Both the position numbers and the translations under genes were made by a program. From JAPLKB01 sp964532465 (lineage in GTDB: Bacteria > Desulfobacterota > Syntrophorhabdia > Syntrophorhabdales > Syntrophorhabdaceae), in NCBI GenBank assembly GCA_964532465.1, contig CAZHHX010000008.1, forward strand, positions 1-64,000: a stretch of DNA of 64,000 nt, in the 5' to 3' direction. The notes beneath the pieces were generated by a model, which was not told the origin of the DNA, did no database searches, and worked only from the letters and a program-made list of their open reading frames with translations. Numbering within the stretch: position 1 is the first letter of the stretch; every line of letters starts with the position of its first letter. Positions 52,592 to 60,537 of the stretch are shown here, piece after piece.

Positions 52592-52840
52592 CTACCGGTA
52601 TTTTATTGTAATGAAGAGAACCGTTAGTGAGAAGAACAAAGATACGGCATTTGCAGCTATTATGGGCGTTTCATTAATCATAATGCCGTAAATGAGCCAT
52701 AATACTGAACCGGCTGATGTCATAAGCGGCATAAAAAGCGATATATCCCTTGCCTCCTTCAGCTTACAGATGCGTATAATCTGTGGCAGCAGGGAAAATG
52801 TTGTTAGTACAGCCGCTATATAGCCGATCAAATCCTTCAT
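52592..52840 (-). CDS. SemiSWEET-type sugar transporter
   Basis: The 82-residue protein has three membrane segments and the PQ-loop pattern IGYIAAVLTTFSLLPQIIRICKLKEARDIS, with SAGSVLWLIYGIMI and a last segment NAVSLFFSLTVLFITI. This is the bacterial half-SWEET/MtN3 family, which dimerises to pass sugars. The ATG overlaps the stop of the upstream 102-residue gene (ATGA). Confidence 0.9.
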   Translation of the reverse strand: MKDLIGYIAAVLTTFSLLPQIIRICKLKEARDISLFMPLMTSAGSVLWLIYGIMINETPIIAANAVSLFFSLTVLFITIKYR

Positions 52841-53145
52841 TGATAAGGTTTTATCACTACTCTATTTAAAAAAACAAATGAAAAATTATGGAACAGTGAA
52901 ATTGTGCGGAACAAGGCAGGATAAGACTTTGCGGAGATTTTCATAATGGTGTCCAAATTGGACACCATCGCCTCAGATAGAGTCTCAGGTTTCCGGTTGT
53001 ACTTTACCAACTCACTCATCAACCCGTCCACATCATACCCCTTGCCTGCCCTCGAGCAATCTTGTCGGGGGTCAGGATGTTTCGCCTGAATATATACAAG
53101 AATACCTTTGGCCTGATCTATGAGATTTAAGTCTTCTCTCTGCAA
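52837..53145 (-). CDS. Hypothetical protein upstream of SemiSWEET
   Basis: 102 residues, no recognised domain. The N-terminal half reads QAKGILVYIQAKHPDPRQDC and the C-terminus is hydrophobic (TISLFHNFSFVFLNRVVI). Its TGA overlaps the SemiSWEET start, supporting a real gene. A weak ribosome site and no clear homologue keep confidence low. Confidence 0.4.
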   Translation of the reverse strand: MQREDLNLIDQAKGILVYIQAKHPDPRQDCSRAGKGYDVDGLMSELVKYNRKPETLSEAMVSNLDTIMKISAKSYPALFRTISLFHNFSFVFLNRVVIKPYQ

Positions 53146-53235
53146 GTTCTCAGTAAGTTGCAGAGCTATGGTATCACCTCTGATTGCCGGGCTACCATAA
53201 GACGTCTCTCCCCGCAGATAAGCAGATATGATCTG

Positions 53236-54012
53236 TCATCCTGTCCGCTTCTTGAAGGGGTTCCGGATTGGTTTGGAGCCGAGACAGAGCACCTGATTCC
53301 TGTTTTCCAGGTAAAGCGCCGCCTCCAGGCTGGCTGAGATGTTCTGATTAATCGCCTCTTTGGTCATCCGCAAACCCAGGACCGATTTGGCGACCATCTT
53401 GTCCGCCAGTTCCCGGGCTTTCTCCATGACCTGCCCCTCGGGCACAATATAATTGACCAGGCCGTAACGGTAGGCGGTCTCGGCGTCCATTGTCTCACCG
53501 GTCAGAAGATATTCGGCGGCGATTCCCAGGGGTACCTGGCGAGGAAAATGAAAACTGCTGCCCATATCAGCGCCCGACAATCCGATATTGATATAGGCGG
53601 CAAGGAATTTAGTCGTCGGGTCGGCAACCCTGACGTCACATGCAAGCGCGAAACTGAATCCTCCGCCTGCAGCCCATCCGTGGATGGCGCCGACAATCGG
53701 TTGCGGAGCGCGCCGCATCATAAGGATCACCTCTGCGATCTGGTTCTGGAAGGCGTAGAGCTCCTCCACATTCTGTTTGTTGAATGGGCGATACTCGTCA
53801 TCCATTTCGTCAATATCCGAACCGGAGCAGAAGGCCTTCCCCTTGCCGGTCATAATCACGACACGGCACTCGTCCTGATTATTTTGACGTTCGTGCCAGA
53901 AATGGAGCAGTTCCTGCCGCATTTTTTTCGTATGTGCGTTCAGCTTCCCGGGAACGTCGAGTGTCAGTGTGCCGATTGCCCCGTCAAGGTCAAAATGAAG
54001 CGTATCGTACAT
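53236..54012 (-). CDS. Enoyl-CoA hydratase/isomerase family protein, GC-rich
   Basis: 258 residues of crotonase type: IGTLTLDVPGKLNAHTKKM, FCSGSDIDEM, VGAIHGWAAGGGFSFALACDVRV and INIGLSGADMGSSFHFPRQV. The G+C content and codon choice (many GCC, CTG, CGG) are visibly higher than in neighbouring genes, which suggests acquisition by transfer. A GGAGG site precedes the ATG. Confidence 0.9.
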   Translation of the reverse strand: MYDTLHFDLDGAIGTLTLDVPGKLNAHTKKMRQELLHFWHERQNNQDECRVVIMTGKGKAFCSGSDIDEMDDEYRPFNKQNVEELYAFQNQIAEVILMMRRAPQPIVGAIHGWAAGGGFSFALACDVRVADPTTKFLAAYINIGLSGADMGSSFHFPRQVPLGIAAEYLLTGETMDAETAYRYGLVNYIVPEGQVMEKARELADKMVAKSVLGLRMTKEAINQNISASLEAALYLENRNQVLCLGSKPIRNPFKKRTG

Positions 54013-54162
54013 TAGCGAACCTCCTTCAATTAAAACATATTCTGTAAAACAATCTTTTATTGGATTATCACTTGTATCCGTGCATTTTAAGAAATATCCT
54101 GCCGTACAATCTTACAGAAAGTTGTCAATGCTTCAGGCAAAAAACCCGCGAAGCGCAAAACC

Positions 54163-54292
54163 TGTGAAATAATTAATTTTAGCAGTCACCCCGGTGAAAA
54201 CCGGGGTCCAGTGTCTTTGAAATTTGTTGAATTTCCTGGATTCCGGCTTTCGCCGGAATGACAAAAAATGGGGCAGTATCAATTATTTCACA
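54163..54292. repeat. REP-type hairpin pair inside an outer inverted repeat
   Basis: Two hairpins, CCCCGG-TGAAAA-CCGGGG and TTCCGGC-TTTC-GCCGGAA, form a REP-like unit (54185-54271). They are enclosed by TGTGAAATAATT (54163-54174) and AATTATTTCACA (54281-54292). It lies downstream of the symporter gene and could end its transcript. The remaining bases of 54013-54313 hold no gene. Confidence 0.65.
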
Positions 54293-54313
54293 CGTTCGCA
54301 TGTTGCGAAGTCA

Positions 54314-55894
54314 TTAAATATGTCTGAAAGCTTTTCGTGCTGTTTCTTCCTCTACGGGCGGCGTGACAAGTGAAACAACCACGAAAACAATAAAAGATAG
54401 GGGCAGGGCAATAATCTGCGGGTCTATCATCTTCCAGGGGTGGCTGAGCAAGGAATCACTGCCGGAAAGAAACCTGCATAGCCCTATGGCCTTTGACTCG
54501 TTTTCGTGGATAAATAACATCCATAAAAGCGAGATAAAAAAACCGCATAAAATACTCGCTTTGGCGCCTGCTTTTGTTCCTCCCCTCCAGTAAAGGGCAA
54601 AGAGATACGACGGGATAAATGTGGCGCCGCAGAGGCTGAAAAAAAAGGCAGTTGCTATGGCAACAACGCCCTCAGGCAGAACAAGCCCGAGTATGAGGGT
54701 TGAAAAAATGCTGAATACAATTCCTATCCTCGTTACAATTGTAGTTTCAATTACAGACTTTCCTCTGAGCAGTGCCTGCTCGAATATGTCCCTGCTTAAC
54801 GATGTACCCAGCGTATGAAACTGGCTGCTGTTGGCGCTCATCGCTACCGCCATGAGTCCGACAAGAAATAAGGCAACAAACCACTGCGGATAGAAACGGT
54901 CAACATAAAGAGGTATGATTTTATCAATATTGCCCTGAACAGCCTGTATGGAAAGCTCTGCATACTTGTTATAAAAAACAACATTTGTAAGCGCTCCCAC
55001 TGCAAAGGCTATGCCGCTTGTCAGAAGGATAAAAATAGCGGTAAAGGGGATAGACCTGTTCAGTTCCCTGTCTGATTTAAGGGTCATAAACCTTACATTG
55101 AGCTGGGGCTGGCCGATTACTCCTATGCCCACTCCCATAACCATTGTTGTAATGATAAACCACCAGAGCGATGATCCGGCCTCAGGCATTGAAGTAAAAC
55201 CTCTATGGCCGATTTCCTTGAGATGTGAAGGAATAAGAAGGGTCAATTCAGTAAGAGCTTTGTGGGCATCTATAATGCCTCCGGAAAAGGTGTATGTGGA
55301 AATGCCCATTGCAATCATGACCGCTATGATGATAATACCCTGAAAGGCGGAGGTATATAAAACACCTTTCAGTCCGCCCCATATAACATAGCAGGCGTTG
55401 ATCAGGAGAAAAGCGAGAAGGGCGGTTGCAAAAGGAATATTTATATATACTTCTATGAACCTTGCAATACCGATGAGGATAGCCGCTGAGTATACGGGCA
55501 TAAAGATAAGAATGACAAGTCCTGAAAACCCCTGGATGAATCTTGAATCGTATCTTCTCCCCAGAAGTTCGGGAAAGGTGTGCGCGTCAAGGGCTTTGCC
55601 CATTTTCCGTGTTCTTTTGCCGAAAACGACAAAGGCAATCCATACCCCCATCAAAATATTGAGAAATGCCAGCCATGAGAGGCTGAAACCATAGAGAGCG
55701 CTGATGCCCCCAAAACCTATTATCGCCGATGTGCTGATATAGGTAGAGCCATAGCTTAAGGACATTAAAACAGGATGAACCTGCCTTCCGGCAAGCATGT
55801 AGTCGGAAACAGTTGTGGTACGCCTGTATCCGAGATAACTCAGATAAATCGTAATCGCAAAATAAAGAACGATGAATGAGATAAGATAAAACAT
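54314..55894 (-). CDS. Sodium:solute symporter (SSS family)
   Basis: The 526-residue membrane protein has about 13 segments. The N-terminal YLSYLGYRRTTTVSDYMLAGRQVHP and GSTYISTSAIIGFGG are typical of SSF permeases, as is GLMAVAMSANSSQFHTLGTSLSRDI. Solute unknown. It lies 4 bases after a small membrane protein gene, forming a two-gene unit of the kind often seen for SSS permeases. Confidence 0.9.
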   Translation of the reverse strand: MFYLISFIVLYFAITIYLSYLGYRRTTTVSDYMLAGRQVHPVLMSLSYGSTYISTSAIIGFGGISALYGFSLSWLAFLNILMGVWIAFVVFGKRTRKMGKALDAHTFPELLGRRYDSRFIQGFSGLVILIFMPVYSAAILIGIARFIEVYINIPFATALLAFLLINACYVIWGGLKGVLYTSAFQGIIIIAVMIAMGISTYTFSGGIIDAHKALTELTLLIPSHLKEIGHRGFTSMPEAGSSLWWFIITTMVMGVGIGVIGQPQLNVRFMTLKSDRELNRSIPFTAIFILLTSGIAFAVGALTNVVFYNKYAELSIQAVQGNIDKIIPLYVDRFYPQWFVALFLVGLMAVAMSANSSQFHTLGTSLSRDIFEQALLRGKSVIETTIVTRIGIVFSIFSTLILGLVLPEGVVAIATAFFFSLCGATFIPSYLFALYWRGGTKAGAKASILCGFFISLLWMLFIHENESKAIGLCRFLSGSDSLLSHPWKMIDPQIIALPLSFIVFVVVSLVTPPVEEETARKAFRHI

Positions 55895-55898
55895 ATTG

Positions 55899-56081
55899 TT
55901 ATGGAAGCTTCTCTATCAACTCGATTTCTTCTTTTTCCCACTTGATTTCTTCTCTGTAGTCGCCGTCTTTTTCTTCCACACCCTTATGCCAGTTGATGAT
56001 GCCGTATGCAATGCAAAATATCGCGGCAAGTATGGTCAGTAAATACCCTGCGAATATGGAGATATCGGGAAAACCGAGCAT
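55899..56081 (-). CDS. Small symporter-accessory membrane protein
   Basis: 60 residues, with one membrane helix (IFAGYLLTILAAIFCIAYGIIN) followed by a charged tail (KWEKEEIELIEKLP). This matches the small partner found beside SSS symporters. The ATG at 56081 (MLGFPD) was chosen; a GTG six codons upstream is an alternative. Confidence 0.8.
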   Translation of the reverse strand: MLGFPDISIFAGYLLTILAAIFCIAYGIINWHKGVEEKDGDYREEIKWEKEEIELIEKLP

Positions 56082-56115
56082 AGTCCTATCAGATATCACG
56101 GAGATTTTTCAGTTG

Positions 56116-56349
56116 TCAAGAGCTAAATGCATGTTCAACAGATTCGATTATCCGCTCAATTTTTGATTTCGGCAAACCACCGAAGGCTTTCTTCAGTTCG
56201 TTTTGTGAAAATCTTTCTTTTAAAAAAACATGAATATCCATTCTGTTTTCCCAGCAACCCATGGTATTTCTGCACGGCAGCTTATCATTCACGGATATAC
56301 AGTAATTAATGTCAACAACCATGCCAAGTTGTGTGCAGTAAATTTCCAT
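56116..56349 (-). CDS. Small cysteine-bearing protein of unknown function
   Basis: 77 residues starting MEIYCTQLGMVVDINYC, with four Cys (about positions 5, 17, 26, 32), KLPCRNTMGCWENRMDI and a helical C-terminus. The Cys spacing could hold a metal. The start follows GGGAGG (56352-56360 region); the longer frame extends into the repeat element and is not supported. It sits directly downstream of repeat element copy 2, as the exported protein gene does in copy 1. Confidence 0.65.
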   Translation of the reverse strand: MEIYCTQLGMVVDINYCISVNDKLPCRNTMGCWENRMDIHVFLKERFSQNELKKAFGGLPKSKIERIIESVEHAFSS

Positions 56350-56377
56350 AATCAACCTCCCGGTTAATCTGCTGGTA

Positions 56378-56668
56378 TTGTCAAAAGTTTCTTGCCTTCT
56401 TGCTCTTATTCTTGAGCAGTTTGTCTTTGTTCTCCTGGTCGGGCTACGGCATTTGAGAATTTTTAATCTGCGGCGGTCTGCTTCGCCTTGCGATCCTCCA
56501 TCGTACATTCAGTACGATTACGGCCTGCAAATCTCACAGCCCATCCACATCTGTAAAAATTCTCAAATGCCGTAGCCCACTCAAGCCAGCTTCACATATG
56601 TCTTTTTCACTGATGTGAATCCGGCGGAAATGAAAAAGAATTTCTTCATTTCCCATACTTCTCCCTGC
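56378..56668 (-). mobile_element. Structured repeat element, copy 2 (truncated)
   Basis: Minus-strand copy of the element at 39200-39564. It keeps the end TTGTCAAAAGTTTC (56378-56391). A 24-bp perfect outer stem, 56441-56464 with 56555-56578, encloses ATCGTAC (56500-56506) with GTACGAT (56512-56518). A third stem is 56585-56597 with 56613-56625. The other end, expected beyond 56668, is missing next to the trpB2 stop codon. Confidence 0.75.
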
Positions 56669-56679
56669 CTTCCCTTCCT

Positions 56680-58041
56680 TTACATCGGTTTAGGATACTT
56701 CTCCAAATCTTTGATCAGCTTTGCAATCTCATCATCCGGCATGGCATAGTCCTCAAGCTTCCCGGACATATACGCGTCATATGACGAGAGGTCAATAATA
56801 CCATGACCGCTCCAGTTCATGAGTATTACTTTTTCTTTTCCTTCTTCTTTAGCCTTCTTAGCCTCATCAATCGCACAGGCAATTGCATGGTTTGTTTCCG
56901 GTGCAGGGATAAAGCCTTCTGTTCTGGCAAACATGAGACCTGCGGCAAAGGTTTCCAATTGAGAATAGGATCTTGCTTCTATGAGCTTGTCCATGGCCAG
57001 TCTGCTCACAAGCGGAGCCATTCCGTGATAACGTAAGCCCCCGGCATGAATCGGGGCAGGAACAAAATTATGGCCAATGGAATACATAGGAAGAAGCGGT
57101 GTTGTCTCGGCAGTATCGCCAAAATCATATACATAAGGGCCTTTTGTAAGAGTCGGACATGAAACCGGTTCCGATGCAATAATCTTTACTTCTTTACCGT
57201 GAATCTTGTCTCTTATGAAGGGGAAGGATACGCCTGCAAAATTACTCCCGCCGCCGGCACAGCCGATCACTACATGGGGATACTCCCCAACCATGGCAAG
57301 CTGCTTCTGCGCCTCAAGACCTATGATAGTTTGATGCATCATTACATAGTTCAGCACGCTGCCGAGAGAATATTTTGAGTTTTCCGTAGTCACCGCGTCT
57401 TCTATGGCCTCGCTTATGGCTATGCCAAGACTGCCGGAGTGATTCGGATTCTCTTCCAGATATTTCCTGCCGGCATTTGTGTCAGGACTGGGGCTTGGCA
57501 CACATTTCGCGCCCCATGTCTCCATCATGATTTTTCTGTAAGGCTTCTGGTCGAAACTCACCCGTACCATGTAAACTTTCACTTCAAGGCCGAACTGGTT
57601 GCAGGCAAAGGCAAGAGCGCTTCCCCATTGGCCTGCGCCTGTCTCTGTTGTAAGTCTCTTCGTGCCGAAAATCTTGTTGTAGTATGCCTGTGCAATAGCC
57701 GTATTGGGTTTGTGGCTGCCCGGAGGACTTACACCCTCATTTTTGTAATATATGTGAGCCGGCGTTCCAAGAAATTTCTCCAGTGCATATGCTCTATGCA
57801 GAGGAGTCGGCCGCCACATGAGAAGTTTTTCTATTACCTCATCCGGTATATCAATCCACCTCTCCGTGCTAACTTCCTGTTCTATGAGGTTCATAGGTAA
57901 GATAGGCGCAAGCATATCGGGTGTAATTGGTTCTCCTGTTGCAGGATTTAAAGGCGGGGGGAGGGGGTTAGGCAAATCTGCCTGAATGTTATACCATGCC
58001 CTCGGCATATCCTGTTCGCTTAAAATAATTTTCCTGTTCAT
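56680..58041 (-). CDS. trpB: Tryptophan synthase beta-like chain TrpB2
   Basis: The 453-residue PLP enzyme is of the TrpB2 type: longer than TrpB1, with WRPTPLHRAYALEKFLGTP, the PLP Lys in NEGVSPPGSHKPNTAIAQ, TETGAGQWGSALAFACN and CAGGGSNFAGV. It makes tryptophan from indole and serine. No trpA is adjacent. A GGAGGAG site precedes the ATG. A tryptophan-codon leader and attenuator lie upstream, which shows that its expression is controlled by tryptophan. Confidence 0.95.
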   Translation of the reverse strand: MNRKIILSEQDMPRAWYNIQADLPNPLPPPLNPATGEPITPDMLAPILPMNLIEQEVSTERWIDIPDEVIEKLLMWRPTPLHRAYALEKFLGTPAHIYYKNEGVSPPGSHKPNTAIAQAYYNKIFGTKRLTTETGAGQWGSALAFACNQFGLEVKVYMVRVSFDQKPYRKIMMETWGAKCVPSPSPDTNAGRKYLEENPNHSGSLGIAISEAIEDAVTTENSKYSLGSVLNYVMMHQTIIGLEAQKQLAMVGEYPHVVIGCAGGGSNFAGVSFPFIRDKIHGKEVKIIASEPVSCPTLTKGPYVYDFGDTAETTPLLPMYSIGHNFVPAPIHAGGLRYHGMAPLVSRLAMDKLIEARSYSQLETFAAGLMFARTEGFIPAPETNHAIACAIDEAKKAKEEGKEKVILMNWSGHGIIDLSSYDAYMSGKLEDYAMPDDEIAKLIKDLEKYPKPM

Positions 58042-58064
58042 ACACTCCTCCTTTTTTAGTAAAT

Positions 58065-58101
58065 AAAAAGGCCATGGGTTTAATCAATCCCATGGCCTTT
58101 T
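58065..58101 (-). terminator. Second hairpin before trpB2
   Basis: GGCCATGGG (58070-58078) pairs perfectly with CCCATGGCC (58089-58097), followed on the minus strand by T5. It stands between the attenuator terminator and the trpB2 ribosome site. It could be a second, tandem terminator. Confidence 0.75.
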
Positions 58102-58106
58102 GAAAC

Positions 58107-58141
58107 AAAAAAGCCACGGACGGTGTGAATCCGCCCGTGGC
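58107..58141 (-). terminator. Attenuator terminator of trpB2
   Basis: An 11-pair stem, GCCACGGACGG (58113-58123) with CCGCCCGTGGC (58131-58141), one pair G-U in the RNA, followed on the minus strand by T6. Its loop and one arm (58122-58134) can instead pair with 58150-58162 over 12 of 13 positions, giving an antiterminator. Confidence 0.9.
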
Positions 58142-58161
58142 TGGTTATTGCGGTTTCACAC

Positions 58162-58215
58162 CTACATTGCCTGCCACCACCATATCCATTGAATTTTCAC
58201 GGCTTCTGTCTTCAT
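58162..58215 (-). CDS. trpL: trp leader peptide with four Trp codons
   Basis: The 17-residue frame reads MKTEAVKIQWIWWWQAM and stops at TAG (58164-58162). Four of 17 codons are TGG, three in a row, far above chance. The stop codon abuts the antiterminator segment (58150-58162), so a ribosome at the stop would cover it and one stalled on the Trp codons would not. No good ribosome site lies before the ATG, and the predicted transcript start is only a few bases upstream, so it may be translated as a nearly leaderless message. Confidence 0.85.
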   Translation of the reverse strand: MKTEAVKIQWIWWWQAM

Positions 58216-58224
58216 AGTGTTTAA

Positions 58225-58253
58225 TTTTTAGCACGGAGATAATTTCATGTCAA
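58225..58253 (-). promoter_or_regulatory. Promoter of the trpL-trpB2 unit
   Basis: On the minus strand TTGACA (58248-58253) and TAAAAA (58225-58230) are 17 bases apart. Transcription would start near 58218, just ahead of the trpL ATG. A TCAAGA-TTTT-TCTTGA dyad overlaps the -35 side (58250-58265). Confidence 0.6.
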
Positions 58254-58341
58254 GATTTTTCTTGATATTTGTTTTATAATGACAGGTTCTCCGGTACTTT
58301 AAATTGCAACATCAAAATATCTGTGGTATATCAGTGGGCAT

Positions 58342-59583
58342 ATGTTTACACGAAAAAAACTCATAATACTGCTTTCTCTCATAGGCCCAGGGATAATTAC
58401 CTCCAATATAGATAATGATGCAGGCGGTATTGCCATCTATTCTATTGCCGGGGCGCACTATGGATACAACCTTCTGTGGACCCTTATCCCTATAGTTTTT
58501 CTCCTTATAGTATATCAGGAAATGTCTGCCCGGATGGGGGTAGTTACAGGTAAAGGGCTTGCCGACCTTATACGTGAGAACTATGGAATAAGAACCGCCT
58601 TCTGGGTTATGGTGTGTCTGTTTTTCACAAACCTCGGGAACACTATGGCTGAGTTTTCAGGGTGGGCAGCAAGCATGGAGCTTTTTAATGTATCTAAATA
58701 CATTTCCGTGCCGCTGGGCGCTATTTTTGTTTGGTTTTTAGTAAGGAGATGGAATTACAGTATATTTGAAAAAATATTCCTCTTTGTCTGTTTAATATAT
58801 CTTACCTATATTTTTTCCGCATTCTCTGCAAAACCTGACTGGAAAGAGGTAATGACCAAGACAGTAACGCCTTCCATACAATGGAACATGGATTACCTGA
58901 TTATCGTAGTCAGCATTATCGGCACCTCTATTACCCCATGGCAGCAATTTTATCTTCAATCAAATGTCGTAGAGAAAGGTCTTAGCGAAAAGTACCTCTG
59001 GGCATCAAGATTTGACGTGATTTTCGGCTCTATAATGATGGGAGTGGTTGCCTATTTTATTATAGTAGCCTGCGGCGCCACATTGTTTCCGGCAGGTATC
59101 AGGATAGATTCAGCAGAAGACGCGGCGCTGTCATTAAAACCCCTGGCAGGAAAATATGCCTATATTCTTTTTGCTGTCGGTCTTGCCAATGCCTCGCTGT
59201 TTTCGGCATGTATTCTCCCGCTTGCCACAACTTATTATATTTGTGAGGCCTTCGGCTGGGAAGCAGGCATAGGAAAAAGCTTCAAGGAAGCCCCTCAGTT
59301 TATGTCCATGTTCACAATAATATTAATACTGGGCGCTTCATTTATCCTCATACCGAATCTTCCCCTCATTAAAGTGATGTGGTTTTCTCAGATTATAAAT
59401 TGTCTTCTTCTTCCTGTGGTTTTAGTATTTATGCTCCGGCTCATCAACAATAAAGAGCTTATGGGTGAATTCAAAAACTCATTATGGACAAATATTATCT
59501 CATATACAAGTACCGCTATGCTGATCATTTTAAGCATCACGCTTCTCTTCAACACGATAGCCGATTTTTTCCGTGTTCATTGA
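58342..59583 (+). CDS. Nramp-family transporter variant
   Basis: The 413-residue protein has about 11 membrane segments and the Nramp architecture. The canonical DPGN of segment 1 reads D-A-G-G here (in NIDNDAGGIAIYS), and the MPH motif of segment 6 reads T-P-W in SITPWQQFYLQS. The conserved Asp remains, but the metal-binding Asn and Met are replaced, so manganese or iron transport is uncertain. It is divergent from the trp-regulated trpB2. Confidence 0.8.
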   Translation: MFTRKKLIILLSLIGPGIITSNIDNDAGGIAIYSIAGAHYGYNLLWTLIPIVFLLIVYQEMSARMGVVTGKGLADLIRENYGIRTAFWVMVCLFFTNLGNTMAEFSGWAASMELFNVSKYISVPLGAIFVWFLVRRWNYSIFEKIFLFVCLIYLTYIFSAFSAKPDWKEVMTKTVTPSIQWNMDYLIIVVSIIGTSITPWQQFYLQSNVVEKGLSEKYLWASRFDVIFGSIMMGVVAYFIIVACGATLFPAGIRIDSAEDAALSLKPLAGKYAYILFAVGLANASLFSACILPLATTYYICEAFGWEAGIGKSFKEAPQFMSMFTIILILGASFILIPNLPLIKVMWFSQIINCLLLPVVLVFMLRLINNKELMGEFKNSLWTNIISYTSTAMLIILSITLLFNTIADFFRVH

Positions 59584-59721
59584 CTTTTTGCTGTTAATAC
59601 TATAAGTTTAACTATGCAAATTTAAACAGTTAGAGCGTTGCAATTGTCATTGCTGTTGCGCTTCGGCGTGACTACATATAATATTTGCAAATATTTTTAT
59701 AAACCTGAAACAGGGGGAAAT

Positions 59722-60159
59722 ATGTCAAGTATAAACAAAGTAATACTCATAGGAAGGCTCGGCGGAGACCCGGAGCTCCGATACACCGCGGACGGATCGC
59801 CTGTTGCAACATTTAATGTAGCAACCTCGGAAACATGGAAGGACAAAGGCGGCAACAAACAGGAAAGAACGGAGTGGCACAGGGTAGTGGCATGGAGAAA
59901 ACTCGGCGAAATTTCCGCGGAATATTTGAAAAAAGGGAAACTGGTCTATATCGAGGGGAGAATCCAGTCGCGTGAGTTTGAAGGAAAAGATGGGGTAAAA
60001 AGAAAAATGTATGAAATAATTGCCTCAAATATGAAAATGATCGGAGGCAGCGCTCAAACAGAAGGCGGGGGCGGAAGATGGAAAACAGAGGACAGCCCGC
60101 CAGCAACCCGTGAAGATGATTTCATCCCTGAAATTGAAGAAGACGATATAAGAATGTAG
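59722..60159 (+). CDS. ssb: Single-stranded DNA-binding protein
   Basis: 145 residues, starting MSSINKVILIGRLGGDPELRYTADGSPVATFNVATSETW, the OB-fold of bacterial SSB, with EWHRVVAWRKLGEI and a VYIEGRIQSREFEGKDG segment. The acidic tail ends EIEEDDIRM, a variant of the usual DDDIPF tip. The start follows GGGGGAAAT; the longer frame from 59638 is not family-like. Confidence 0.94.
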   Translation: MSSINKVILIGRLGGDPELRYTADGSPVATFNVATSETWKDKGGNKQERTEWHRVVAWRKLGEISAEYLKKGKLVYIEGRIQSREFEGKDGVKRKMYEIIASNMKMIGGSAQTEGGGGRWKTEDSPPATREDDFIPEIEEDDIRM

Positions 60160-60190
60160 CAACACCTCAATACTCTGATAAAAAAAGGAT

Positions 60191-60421
60191 TAACCGTAGA
60201 AATGTTTCCGTTACATAATTGCCGGCATGATTTTTCTTTGACCTGCAAGGCTGCAAACTGCGTGTTTTCCTAAAGACAAGGATTGCCGGTTGAAATATGC
60301 TTCTTCCGTCTTTACCGGGACGATTTTTTCACCTGCGAAACTGCAAGCTGCGCGGTTCCCCAGAGGCCAAGACTACGGATTGAAATGTGCGCCTTTTACT
60401 CTTAACTGGACGATTTTTCTT
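60191..60421. repeat. Tandem repeat of about 90 bp, 2.5 units
   Basis: Units 60241-60330 and 60331-60421 align along their length (ACCTGC...CTGCAA.CTGCG, GGATTG..GG.TTGAAATRTGC, ACTGGGACGATTTTT-like ends). A half unit lies at 60191-60240. Copies differ at roughly a quarter of positions by eye. No frame is kept. The run lies between ssb and the first attC-like site. Confidence 0.6.
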
Positions 60422-60477
60422 TCACAAATAAGTAATTAAAAATAAATGAGTTATCGATAATTACGAATTGAAACAGA

Positions 60478-60534
60478 GGATAACGACGAAATCAGCGGCG
60501 GCTGTAGGACGTCCGCTGGATTGATTTGTTAAGT
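60478..60534 (-). other. attC-like recombination site 1
   Basis: On the minus strand the site runs from ACTTAAC (60528-60534, R box consensus RYYYAAC) through AATCCAGCGG and CCGCTGATTT, which pair with one unpaired C, to GTTATCC (60478-60484). The imperfect palindrome with a lone extrahelical base is the hallmark of integron attC sites. It starts four bases after the stop of the 60538 gene. Confidence 0.75.
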
Positions 60535-60537
60535 TCC

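Noticed and set aside
60241..60480. CRISPR array suggested by repeated ATTGAAA-like ends
   Set aside because: Units are about 90 bases and diverge along their whole length. There is no constant repeat with variable spacers, and no cas gene nearby.
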